A stretch of 33,029 nucleotides of DNA. It comes from an uncultured Pseudomonadales bacterium. GTDB taxonomy: Bacteria > Pseudomonadota > Gammaproteobacteria > Pseudomonadales > Azotimanducaceae. The stretch's first letter is position 1; the number at the start of each line of letters is the position of its first letter. The stretch lies in the NCBI GenBank assembly GCA_947258825.1, contig CAMYJX010000045.1:1-33029 (forward strand), written 5' to 3'. Under the pieces are notes generated by a model. The model saw only the letters and a list, made by a program, of their open reading frames with translations. It had not been told where the DNA came from and made no database searches. This document shows positions 7,007 through 13,798 of the stretch, piece by piece. Made by a program: the position numbers and the translations under genes.

Positions 7007-7948
7007 GTGCAGGTAATCTGGAACTACGACGCGGCGCCCCGGTTTCACGCCTCGCTGAAGGCGCTCGCCGCCGAAGGTATCGACGTGACGGCCTGCCCGG
7101 AATCGGACGATGCCCGCCTCTTCGAACTGCTGCCCGACACCGATGTGCTCTGGCATTGCCTGCGCCCGGTGGACGTTACGCTGCTGGATGCGGCTCCCCG
7201 GCTGCGGCTGGTGCAGAAAATCGGCGTAGGGGTCAACACCATCGACCTTGCCCTGGCAGAGTCGCGCGGCATCGCCGTCTGCAACATGCCAGGCACCAAC
7301 AGTCGGGCGGTGGCTGAGCACGCCCTGGGCCTGATGCTGAGCGTGCTGCGCCAGATGCACCGATTCGACGGCGACGTCCGCGCAGGCAGCGGTTGGAATT
7401 GGGATCCGCGGCGCCAGAACGACCTCGGGGAAATTTCCGGACGCACCGTCGGTCTGGTGGGGTTCGGTGGCGTCCCCAGGCTGCTGGCGCCGACGCTGGA
7501 AGCCATGGGCGCGCAGGTCATCTACACCAATCGACACCCGCCGGCAGACGACGACAGGTTTCGACCGCTGGATCAGCTTCTGGCCGCAAGCGACATCGTT
7601 TCACTCCACGTGCCGCTGACCGCCGAAACGGAAAAGCTGGTCAACGCCGAGCGACTGTCGACCATGAAGCGGGGAGCCATCCTCATCAACACCGCCCGCG
7701 GCGGCCTGGTAAATGAAACAGCGCTCATTGATGCCCTGGCTGACGGCCGATTATCGGGCGCCGGGCTGGATGTGTTTGCCGAGGAGCCCGCCCCCACGGA
7801 TCATCCGCTGTTCTCGCTACCCAACGTGGTGCTTTCACCCCACGTTGCATGGTTGACCCAGGAGACGCTCCAGCGCAGCCTGGCCGTAGCCGTCGAGAAC
7901 TGCCGCCGTCTGGAAGCCGGCGAACCCCTGCTGCATCGGGTGATATGA
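7007..7948 (+). CDS. D-isomer-specific 2-hydroxyacid dehydrogenase, 313 aa
   Basis: NAD(P)-dependent dehydrogenase of the phosphoglycerate/glyoxylate-reductase family, interconverting 2-oxo and D-2-hydroxy acids in the cytosol. Seen: substrate loop K-I-G-V-G-V-N-T-I-D at 71-80; Rossmann motif G-L-V-G-F-G-G-V-P at 149-157; catalytic Arg231 in N-T-A-R-G-G-L-V; Glu260 in D-V-F-A-E-E-P; His279 in L-S-P-H-V-A-W. The last glycine of the usual G-x-G-x-x-G is Pro157, which is uncommon, but the catalytic trio is intact. There is no C-terminal ACT domain, so it is not a full SerA. It begins 18 nt after the enolase-like gene, close enough to be co-transcribed with it and with the kinase. GTG start. Confidence 0.92.
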   Translation: MQVIWNYDAAPRFHASLKALAAEGIDVTACPESDDARLFELLPDTDVLWHCLRPVDVTLLDAAPRLRLVQKIGVGVNTIDLALAESRGIAVCNMPGTNSRAVAEHALGLMLSVLRQMHRFDGDVRAGSGWNWDPRRQNDLGEISGRTVGLVGFGGVPRLLAPTLEAMGAQVIYTNRHPPADDDRFRPLDQLLAASDIVSLHVPLTAETEKLVNAERLSTMKRGAILINTARGGLVNETALIDALADGRLSGAGLDVFAEEPAPTDHPLFSLPNVVLSPHVAWLTQETLQRSLAVAVENCRRLEAGEPLLHRVI

Positions 7949-8036
7949 GCGCGCCCGAAGCACGGACAAAAGGGGCCCCCGACGCTGGTTCGGCGCACCG
8001 ACAAAGAAAAACGAACAGCAGGCTGAAGGAGGCAAC

Positions 8037-8753
8037 ATGAAAACCGCTGTCATAATCGGGGTAGGGCCCGAACTGGGGCTGGGCGCGCAGCTGTGCCAGC
8101 GCTTCGCCCATGAAGGTCTGCAGGTCATTGTGGCCGGGCGAACCCCTGCAAAGATCGAAGCAGTGGCAGACTCTGTCCGCCGTGCGGGAGGAGAGGCAAC
8201 CGCCATCGCCGCTGACGCCACCAGCGAAGCTGACGTTCAGGCGCTGTTTGCTGCCGCCGGGAGCGAGGTGGATCTGGCCATCTACAACGCCGGCAACAAC
8301 TCGCCCGGACGCATCATCGACATGGAAGCCGATTACTTCGAGCAGAGCTGGCGGGTCTGCTGCTTCGGCGGGTTTCTGTTCGGGCGCGAAGCCCTGCGGC
8401 TGATGGTGCCCCAGGGAGGCGGCACCCTGCTCTTTACCGGCGCCAGCGCTTCACTACGGGGGCGCGCAAGATTCGGCGCTTTCAATTCTTCCAAGGGCGC
8501 GCTGCGCAACATGGCTCAAGCCATGGCCAAGGAATACGGAGCTGACGGCGTGCACGTAGGTCACGTGGTGGTGGACGGCCCTATTGGCGGCGACAAGATC
8601 ATCAAGGGTTTTCCAGAGTACGCCGAGAAGCTCGGCGAAGCAGGCATGATCAGCATCGACGGCATCGTCGACGGTTTCGTCTACCTCTACCGACAGCCAC
8701 CTCGCGCCTGGACTTTCGAAATTGACGTGCGTACCGCCCTGGAGAAATGGTAG
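8037..8753 (+). CDS. SDR-family protein with Phe in place of catalytic Tyr, 238 aa
   Basis: Short-chain dehydrogenase/reductase fold. Seen: nucleotide-binding motif G-V-G-P-E-L-G-L-G at 8-16, a variant of T-G-x-x-x-G-x-G; N-A-G-N-N at 84-88; Ser near 137 in T-G-A-S-A-S; then F-N-S-S-K at 149-153 where classical SDRs have Y-x-x-x-K. The active-site lysine is kept but Tyr is Phe149. This resembles a known subgroup with a G-V-G-P-x-L-G start and Phe at this site, so it may be a family trait. Activity as a classical alcohol dehydrogenase is uncertain. A strong AAGGAGG lies 4-5 nt before the ATG. It converges on the MaoC gene with 31 nt between. Confidence 0.88.
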   Translation: MKTAVIIGVGPELGLGAQLCQRFAHEGLQVIVAGRTPAKIEAVADSVRRAGGEATAIAADATSEADVQALFAAAGSEVDLAIYNAGNNSPGRIIDMEADYFEQSWRVCCFGGFLFGREALRLMVPQGGGTLLFTGASASLRGRARFGAFNSSKGALRNMAQAMAKEYGADGVHVGHVVVDGPIGGDKIIKGFPEYAEKLGEAGMISIDGIVDGFVYLYRQPPRAWTFEIDVRTALEKW

Positions 8754-8784
8754 CCCCGGGGCGGCGGCGCTTCGCTCGCTCCGG

Positions 8785-9192
8785 TCAGTCTACGCGCGCC
8801 TCGGCATAGCCGGAGACCACCACCACGCCATCCTGATTGGTCGTCTCCACCTTGAGCTTGACCATGTCATCGGTGACTTCTTCAACGGTGGCGGTCGAAT
8901 TCAGCGTGTCACCCGGCCAGACCTGATTGGTGAAACGAACGCCGTACTTAGTCAGCCGCCCATCGCCCACATAGTTGGTGAGCATGCGCCCTGTCATCCC
9001 CATTGTGAGCATGCCATGGGCAAATACCGTCGGATAGCCGGCGACCTTGGTGGTAAAGATCTCGTCCGTATGCAGCGGGTTGTAGTCCCCAGAGGCGCCC
9101 GCGTACATCACGATCTGAGTGCGCTTCAGATCCTCTACCAGACATTCGCTGTAGGTGTCTCCAACGGAGAGCTCACTTGATTTCAAGGCCAT
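8785..9192 (-). CDS. MaoC-like hot-dog dehydratase, HadB-like subunit, 135 aa
   Basis: (R)-specific enoyl-CoA or enoyl-ACP hydratase/dehydratase of the MaoC family. Seen: the hydratase-2 motif Y-A-G-A-S-G-D-Y-N-P-L-H at 30-41 with Asp36 and His41, the same spacing and roles as the catalytic pair of HadB; then F-A-H-G-M-L-T-M-G at 57-65 and a C-terminal strand V-V-V-S-G-Y-A-E-A. The length is that of one hot-dog domain. It starts 27 nt after the second hot-dog gene (GGGGAGG before the ATG). Such pairs usually form a heterodimer in which only this subunit carries the catalytic residues (known of the family). It is likely involved in beta-oxidation or a related CoA-ester pathway. Confidence 0.9.
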   Translation of the reverse strand: MALKSSELSVGDTYSECLVEDLKRTQIVMYAGASGDYNPLHTDEIFTTKVAGYPTVFAHGMLTMGMTGRMLTNYVGDGRLTKYGVRFTNQVWPGDTLNSTATVEEVTDDMVKLKVETTNQDGVVVVSGYAEARVD

Positions 9193-9219
9193 GATTGCCT
9201 CCCCTTATCTGGAATCTTC

Positions 9220-9720
9220 TTACTTGGAATCTACCGGACGCTCGGTGCGCACGCCGACGCCCGTGGCAGTGATAACCAGCTCGCCGTTCTGATCCCGATA
9301 CTCGGTAACCGTCTCCGAGAACATGAGCTTTCCGGCCCGCTTGCTCTCTTTCTCCCAGGTTTTCCCCGGCTTCACGGTCGCGGTGAGGACGTCACCGGGC
9401 TGCAGATGCCGGTGATATTCGAAATGCTGCTCCGCGTGCAGACCGCCGCCGCCGCCGCCGCCACCTGCGGCCCCCTCCCCGCGGCTGATGCCCGAGGGTT
9501 CCTTGCCGGAGCCAAACCAGGGCTGTCCCACTTTGGGCCGCAGGAAATAATCCGGGTCGAACTGGGCGCTGGACTGTGCAAAGGTCGGCGGCGCGATGAT
9601 GGAACCGGGCTCCGTCGTCGCGGCGTAGTCCGCATCGTAGTAGATCTGGTTATCGTCAGCGATGGACCGCGCGAACATCATGATGTGGCTCGCCTCTACG
9701 GCAAACTTGTCCACTGCCAT
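9220..9720 (-). CDS. MaoC N-terminal/FAS1-like dehydratase-domain protein, HadA-like subunit, 166 aa, with poly-Gly loop
   Basis: Partner hot-dog domain of the downstream MaoC gene. Seen: F-A-R-S-I-A-D-D-N-Q-I-Y-Y-D near residue 16; I-A-P-P-T-F at 41-46; H-A-E-Q-H-F-E-Y-H-R-H-L-Q-P-G-D at about 95-110; a C-terminal strand V-I-T-A-T-G-V-G-V-R. It lacks the D-x-x-x-x-H catalytic pair, as expected of the substrate-shaping subunit. A run of eight glycines sits in the loop before H-A-E-Q and is encoded by a CCG/GGC microsatellite (9443-9462). ATG at 9720 with a G-rich ribosome site about 9 nt upstream. The 433 bp upstream carries the inverted-repeat elements, so transcription may start there or read through from the hydratase gene. 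Confidence 0.87.
   Translation of the reverse strand: MAVDKFAVEASHIMMFARSIADDNQIYYDADYAATTEPGSIIAPPTFAQSSAQFDPDYFLRPKVGQPWFGSGKEPSGISRGEGAAGGGGGGGGLHAEQHFEYHRHLQPGDVLTATVKPGKTWEKESKRAGKLMFSETVTEYRDQNGELVITATGVGVRTERPVDSK
9443..9462 (-). repeat. CCG trinucleotide microsatellite encoding polyglycine
   Basis: Six uninterrupted CCG units plus CC on the plus strand lie inside the HadA-like gene and encode most of its eight-glycine run. Slippage by one unit would keep the frame but change loop length. Confidence 0.85.
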
Positions 9721-9818
9721 GGCGTCTTCCCCCTCTCAATGACTGGAAAATCGAAGGACGGCAGTATCGCCCAGGGTCGGGGATGGATCAAATACTCGTC
9801 CTCGCTGGGGGGGTTCCT

Positions 9819-9959
9819 GTTGATGCCGGGAGGCGGAAACTGGCGGCGCCGGCGCAGGGCCTCCGGCCTGCCCTCACCTTGCGAGCTTGCCGCTACGCGT
9901 CAACTCGCGCGGCTCGGCTGCGCCACATGCCCCGCCAGTTTCCGCCTCCCGGCATCAAC
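9819..9959. repeat. Inverted-repeat element 1: perfect 28-bp arms around a conserved core
   Basis: The arms 9819-9846 and 9932-9959 are perfect reverse complements over 28 nt and enclose an 85-nt loop. Inside lies a 70-nt core (9853-9922) that begins CGCAGGG and ends GGCTGCG, giving it short CGCAG/CTGCG terminal inverted repeats. The core recurs, reversed, in the neighbouring element, but the arms do not. A further short inverted match (CCTGTTG at 9816-9822, CAACAGG at 9968-9974) flanks the element. It contains no plausible gene. It lies between the enoyl-CoA hydratase stop and the HadA-like start. Confidence 0.88.
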
Positions 9960-9990
9960 CCAAACACCAACAGGCTGGAAGCGACGCTGA

Positions 9991-10125
9991 TCTGCCGGGG
10001 GAGAGGGATTTGCGGGCCATTTAGACGCAGCCGCGCGCAGACGATTGACGCGCAGCGGCAAGCGGCGGAGCAAGGGCAGGCCGGAGGCCCTGCGTCAGGC
10101 CCGCAAATCCCTCTCCCCCTGCAGA
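9991..10125. repeat. Inverted-repeat element 2: 28-bp arms (one mismatch), same core inverted
   Basis: The arms 9991-10018 and 10098-10125 pair at 27 of 28 positions (mismatch 9996/10120) and enclose a 79-nt loop. The core, 10026-10094 read on the minus strand, aligns with the core of element 1: a 22-nt block is identical (10073-10094 versus 9853-9874), and blocks of 10, 8 and 8 nt match in the same order. The arms are unrelated in sequence to those of element 1. A 31-nt spacer (9960-9990) separates the elements, which face in opposite orientations. Confidence 0.87.
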
Positions 10126-10153
10126 CCTTGGAATCGAATTCAAACCAACAAGG

Positions 10154-10930
10154 TCACTTGCCCTTGAACTCGGGCGGACGTTTTTCCAGAAACGCGGTGA
10201 TTCCCTCCACCTTGTCGTCGGTCTGCACCAGAGCGCCCTGAGCATACTTCTCGAACATCAGCGCGCCAGCCAGGCTCGCTTCCATGCCGAAGTTCACCAT
10301 CGCCTTCATGGTCCGCGGTACGAAGGGGGCGAAGCTGGCCAGGTGATCCGCCATCCTTCGAGCTTCATCGAGCAGGGCATCCAGCTCCACGATGCGGGTG
10401 ATCAGGCCAATCTGCAGCGCGCGTTCCGCGTCAATAGGCTCGCCCATCAGGAGCATCTCCATACCCCAGCCACGACCGACGATACGCGGCAGGCGCGCGG
10501 TAGCGCCGCCGCCTGGAATGATGCCGAGCTTACCCTCGGGCGTGGCAAACCGGGCATTGGGAGAGGCGATGCGAAGATCACAACCCAGGGCAACTTCCAG
10601 CCCGCCACCCATGCAGATGCCGTTGATGGCCGCGATAGTGGGCTTCGGTATCCGCTCCAGCTGATCGGCCAGGCCCTGCACGATGGGCTCCAGGGCTTTA
10701 CGGAAATCCCGGTGCAGGACTTCGGACAGATCCGATCCTGAGGCGAAAGCTCGATCACCCGCGCCGGTGATGGTGATGACCCGCACCGCTTCGTCGCTCG
10801 CCGCCAGGCTCGCCGCATTCTGCAGGTCTTCGAGGGTCGCGAGGGAAATGGCGTTGTGCTTGTCGGCTCGATCAACGGTGATCAGGGCCATCGGGCCCTG
10901 AACTTCGTAGAGGATGTTATCGAACGTCAT
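10154..10930 (-). CDS. Enoyl-CoA hydratase, canonical two-glutamate crotonase, 258 aa
   Basis: Crotonase-family hydratase of beta-oxidation, adding water to trans-2-enoyl-CoA. Seen: D-R-A-D-K-H-N-A-I at 20-28; oxyanion segment F-A-S-G-S-D-L at 62-68; G-G-G-L-E-V-A-L-G-C-D at 108-118 with Glu112; T-P-E-G-K-L-G-I-I-P-G-G-G at 130-142 with Glu132. Both glutamates match Glu144 and Glu164 of rat enoyl-CoA hydratase, making this the only one of the three crotonases here with the full catalytic pair. Its ATG overlaps the stop of the AsmA-like gene as ATGA, so the two are translationally coupled. The inverted-repeat elements follow its stop. Confidence 0.94.
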   Translation of the reverse strand: MTFDNILYEVQGPMALITVDRADKHNAISLATLEDLQNAASLAASDEAVRVITITGAGDRAFASGSDLSEVLHRDFRKALEPIVQGLADQLERIPKPTIAAINGICMGGGLEVALGCDLRIASPNARFATPEGKLGIIPGGGATARLPRIVGRGWGMEMLLMGEPIDAERALQIGLITRIVELDALLDEARRMADHLASFAPFVPRTMKAMVNFGMEASLAGALMFEKYAQGALVQTDDKVEGITAFLEKRPPEFKGK

Positions 10931-11688
10931 TCCTCACGCCCGCGAAATTTGTCCGTCAACCCTTTCAGGCCGCCACCGAGCTTGTCGGATACCTTCTTCT
11001 GCACGTTGTCCTGCAGCTGCGCCTTGACGCCTTCGATATCCAGGCCCTGACTGACAATTTCCCTAGTGACGGCCTTGATGATGGGTTTGAGAATCTGCTC
11101 CATGACCTCCCCCGCCGTGGCGCCGTTGGTCGATCGGCCCACACCCTTGAGGTTGACGTCAGGAATGCTGACCTCGAACTGTCCCGCCAGGTCGGAATCC
11201 ACGGCCGTCCGTGCATTGCTGAACTGAAAGCGGTCGATGATCAGCTTGGGCCCGGGCGCGGCCTCTTCCTCGGGGGCGCTTTCTTCCGGGCCCAGATTCT
11301 CATTCAGGTTGTCCATCAGGCCCTGCAGGTTGGTGTCCTTACCTCGTACCTGCGCCGCCACCTGCGCGCCGTCGACAACCACTTCCTTGAGCACGATCAG
11401 ATCCGCCGAGATCTGGGAAGGATCCAGCACGACCTTGATCTGTCCAAGCCGAAACGCGCTGCCAGCGTCGAAACCCTGGGGGTTGTCGATGTTGAGACCC
11501 AGTATCTCTGCCGACCCTTCGGCAAGGGAAAGATTGACCCGGGAAACGCTGACGTCGGTATCCAAATACTGCGAGCCATATTTTTCGATGGCGTCCTTCA
11601 CGAGGCCACCAGAATTCAGGACCAGAAAGATCGCCACACCAACCAGGGCCAGGACGACGATTCCGAGAATCCAGCCGACTATTTTCAT
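10927..11688 (-). CDS. AsmA-like membrane-anchored periplasmic protein, 253 aa
   Basis: Single-pass protein with an N-terminal membrane anchor (about residues 4-25: G-W-I-L-G-I-V-V-L-A-L-V-G) and a periplasmic domain resembling the N-terminal unit of AsmA/DUF748 proteins: a short helix, D-V-S-V-S-R-V-N-L-S-L-A-E-G, I-L-G-L-N-I-D-N-P-Q-G-F, then a strand pattern ending V-V-V-D-G-A-Q-V. An acidic linker (E-E-S-A-P-E-E-E) precedes the C-terminal part, which is rich in amphipathic helices. AsmA-like proteins are linked to outer-membrane lipid handling; this one is far shorter than the large bridge-like members. The start is ATG at 11688 with AAGGGAGA upstream; a longer open frame exists but would overlap the DUF2959 gene. 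It lies 13 nt after DUF2959 and overlaps the hydratase gene by 4 nt. Confidence 0.8.
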   Translation of the reverse strand: MKIVGWILGIVVLALVGVAIFLVLNSGGLVKDAIEKYGSQYLDTDVSVSRVNLSLAEGSAEILGLNIDNPQGFDAGSAFRLGQIKVVLDPSQISADLIVLKEVVVDGAQVAAQVRGKDTNLQGLMDNLNENLGPEESAPEEEAAPGPKLIIDRFQFSNARTAVDSDLAGQFEVSIPDVNLKGVGRSTNGATAGEVMEQILKPIIKAVTREIVSQGLDIEGVKAQLQDNVQKKVSDKLGGGLKGLTDKFRGREE

Positions 11689-11701
11689 TGGGTTTCTCCC
11701 T

Positions 11702-12352
11702 TCATTCCATTTCCGCCACGAAGGCCCTGGCTTTGCTGATGGAGGCCTCCATATCCGCAATAAGCGAGGAAACGTCCGCCTCCACCCCAGCCAGCTCGCC
11801 CTTCAGCGACGCGACGGCCTGGGCGTTGAGATTGTGCTTGAGGTAGAGGACGTAGTCGCGGAACGTGTTCAGCACCGGCTCCATTCGCGCCTCGGCCCGC
11901 CGCATGGCTCGAATCAGGTCGTTGGTCTGTTGCGTGGAACGCTTCAGCTGGCGAGCGCTGGACGCTCTGAGACCGCTGTCCTTGATCAGATCTATCTCTT
12001 CCGACCATTCCTCGAACAGGGCTTCCGATACCGACTCTACGGCGTCGATACGATCGCTGACCTCCTCGGCTTTGGCTTCCGAATCTTCGAACGCCTCGTT
12101 CAGAGACTCATAGGTATCCTGCAGCTCTGAGGGCGGCACGTTGACGACGCTGGAGAACTGCTCAAACGCGTTCTCGAACTCCGATTTCGCGTCCTCCTGA
12201 GATTCCATTGCGTCTTCCACGCGGTCTACCAGGATCTCGCGCTTGTGGACGCCTACCGTCTCCATGGCGCTGTAATAGGTGGACTCGCAACCGCCGAGCA
12301 TCAGCAGCGCAAGCAGAACTACCACCGTGAGTCTGATTCGGACCTGCAGCAT
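11702..12352 (-). CDS. DUF2959-family lipoprotein, 216 aa
   Basis: Predicted lipoprotein: a hydrophobic signal peptide ends in the lipobox L-G-G-C at about residues 19-22. The mature part begins E-S-T-Y-Y-S-A-M-E-T-V-G-V-H-K-R-E-I-L-V-D-R-V, the signature opening of DUF2959 proteins found in marine gammaproteobacteria. The remainder is almost entirely charged helix with heptad character, so an extended coiled coil is expected. Asp follows neither Cys nor the +2 position (Glu is at +2), so inner-membrane retention is not clearly indicated and outer-membrane sorting is plausible. Function is unknown. It heads an envelope gene pair with the AsmA-like protein. Confidence 0.87.
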   Translation of the reverse strand: MLQVRIRLTVVVLLALLMLGGCESTYYSAMETVGVHKREILVDRVEDAMESQEDAKSEFENAFEQFSSVVNVPPSELQDTYESLNEAFEDSEAKAEEVSDRIDAVESVSEALFEEWSEEIDLIKDSGLRASSARQLKRSTQQTNDLIRAMRRAEARMEPVLNTFRDYVLYLKHNLNAQAVASLKGELAGVEADVSSLIADMEASISKARAFVAEME

Positions 12353-12689
12353 GTCGTTTTCGCCTCTCCATCAACCGGCAACCCTGCTTAGGGTGGGCCG
12401 GTGTTTTCTAAATCCGTTTTTCGCCAACCTCGTCGGCGGTGCAGATTGTAAGCATCTGAGCCGCCGCTGTCCGAATGACCCGCTGCGATGACCGTGCAGC
12501 TGTCCCGGTGGCGTCCCTTCAGGCCGATCTACCTGCCATACGCCCTTCCGACCCATACGCTCTTTCGACCCATACGCTCTTTCGACAGAGACGCAGAACC
12601 CTTAGAGTAGCGTCCGAAATTCGCAACCCGTCACAGGGTACGGAAACCTGACGACAGCAGGGACCCCCCATCTTACAGGCAGGCAGACA
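12353..12689. promoter_or_regulatory. Divergent intergenic region upstream of DUF2959 and MscS
   Basis: A 337-nt stretch between divergent genes with no convincing coding sequence. It must hold promoters for both directions. The only clear structure is the 17-bp tandem repeat at 12533-12583. Confidence 0.4.
12533..12583. repeat. Three tandem 17-bp units upstream of mscS
   Basis: Two identical 17-bp units (12550-12566 and 12567-12583, core CCCATACGCTCTTTC) lie head to tail. A third, degenerate copy at 12533-12549 matches at about 12 of 17 positions. The 17-bp period is about 1.6 helical turns. The array ends 106 nt before the MscS start and could be a multi-site protein target or a simple slippage product. 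Confidence 0.7.
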
Positions 12690-13577
12690 ATGGCAGAAAC
12701 GACCCCAGACCAGATCACGGATTTAGTCGGACCCGAGAACCTTTCCAGATACGCGGACATGGCCGTGGAGCTGGTCATGTCCTACGGACCCAGGCTGGTG
12801 CTCGCCATCGTCGTGCTGCTCGTGGGCCTGTGGATCATCAACCGGTTCGTTCGGACGCTGGCGAAGGGCCTCGAGAAAAGCAGCACCGAGCCCACCCTGG
12901 CTCGCTTCCTCTGCAACCTGTCATCCGTCAGCTTGAAAGCCCTGTTGCTGATCAGCGTAGCTTCCATGATAGGCATTGCGACCACGTCGTTCATCGCCGT
13001 TCTGGGCGCCGCCGGGTTGGCCATCGGCCTTGCACTACAGGGCAGCCTGGCCAACTTTGCCGGCGGCGTGCTGGTGCTGCTGTTCAAACCTTTCCGGGTG
13101 GGCGATTTCATCGACGCTCAGGGGGTTGCCGGCACCGTGAACGAGATCCAGATCTTCAACACCATCATCAAGACCCCAGACAACAAGCGCATCGTCGTTC
13201 CTAACGGCCCGTTGTCGAACGGCATCATCACAAACATCTCTGCCGAACCCACCCGACGGGTGGATTTCGTTTTCGGCATCGGCTACGGCGACGACATCGC
13301 CAGGGCCAAAGCCATCATCGCCAGGCTGGTGGGCGAGGACAGCCGCTCGCTGACCGAGCCCGCGCCGCAGATCGTGGTGAGCAATCTCGGCGACAGCGCC
13401 GTGGACATTACCACACGGGTATGGGTCAATGCTGCCGACTACTGGGGCCTGTACTTCGACCTGACCGAGCGGGTGAAGCTGACGTTTGACCAGGAAGGGA
13501 TCAGCATTCCCTTCCCCCAGCGTGATGTGCACGTCTTCCAGGAAGGCGGCCAACCGGGCGAGCGGCAGACGGTTTGA
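12690..13577 (+). CDS. mscS: Small-conductance mechanosensitive channel MscS, 295 aa
   Basis: Inner-membrane osmotic safety valve that opens under membrane tension during hypo-osmotic shock. Seen: TM1 about 32-54, TM2 about 78-100, pore helix TM3 about 101-131 with the Ala/Gly-rich A-V-L-G-A-A-G-L-A-I-G-L-A-L-Q-G-S-L-A-N-F-A-G-packing pattern split here by its kink, then L-F-K-P-F-R-V-G-D-F-I and the cytoplasmic vestibule with V-P-N-G-P-L-S-N at 170-177. The length (295) and architecture match E. coli MscS rather than the large MscK type. It stands alone, with a bidirectional terminator directly downstream. Confidence 0.93.
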   Translation: MAETTPDQITDLVGPENLSRYADMAVELVMSYGPRLVLAIVVLLVGLWIINRFVRTLAKGLEKSSTEPTLARFLCNLSSVSLKALLLISVASMIGIATTSFIAVLGAAGLAIGLALQGSLANFAGGVLVLLFKPFRVGDFIDAQGVAGTVNEIQIFNTIIKTPDNKRIVVPNGPLSNGIITNISAEPTRRVDFVFGIGYGDDIARAKAIIARLVGEDSRSLTEPAPQIVVSNLGDSAVDITTRVWVNAADYWGLYFDLTERVKLTFDQEGISIPFPQRDVHVFQEGGQPGERQTV

Positions 13578-13596
13578 GCGTGGTCTGAAAACGGGC

Positions 13597-13635
13597 AAAA
13601 AAAAACCGCCGATCTGGAGAGGAAATCGGCGGTTT
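13597..13635. terminator. Bidirectional intrinsic terminator between mscS and the sensor kinase gene
   Basis: An 11-bp stem (13603-13613 with 13625-13635) has an 11-nt loop and is flanked by nine A residues on the left (13597-13605) and TTT on the right. On the minus strand this is a GC stem followed by a long T run, a good terminator for the kinase operon ending at 13799. On the plus strand it could also stop mscS transcripts. Confidence 0.85.
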
Positions 13636-13798
13636 AACGGACCTTTTCTGAAGGTCTAAAAGGGATAGAGTTTTTCGTCAATGCGCCCCAATCATGCCCA
13701 AATCGCTGTTACCGGGTGATTTCCCGGGCCCCAGCTTTTGTGACATTTTGTTTCCTGCGGCACGGGCAACGTCCGGCGCGGGAAGCTAAACCGGCGGG

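Noticed and set aside
4658..7948. Phosphonate (phosphinothricin-like) biosynthesis cluster, because it also uses enolase and phosphoglycerate-dehydrogenase homologues
   Set aside because: No PEP mutase or other diagnostic phosphonate gene is in the window; the resemblance rests on two broad families.
9819..10125. Integron attC sites
   Set aside because: Length and hairpin shape fit, but the ends read GTTGATG...CATCAAC rather than the attC RYYYAAC...GTTRRRY order, the arms are perfectly paired without extrahelical bases, and no integrase is nearby.
9819..10125. CRISPR array based on the ~28-nt units
   Set aside because: Only two elements, in opposite orientation, with inverted arms instead of direct repeats and no cas genes.
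11689..11760. N-terminal extension of the AsmA-like gene
   Set aside because: It overlaps the DUF2959 gene, and the ATG at 11688 has a ribosome site and a clean membrane anchor.
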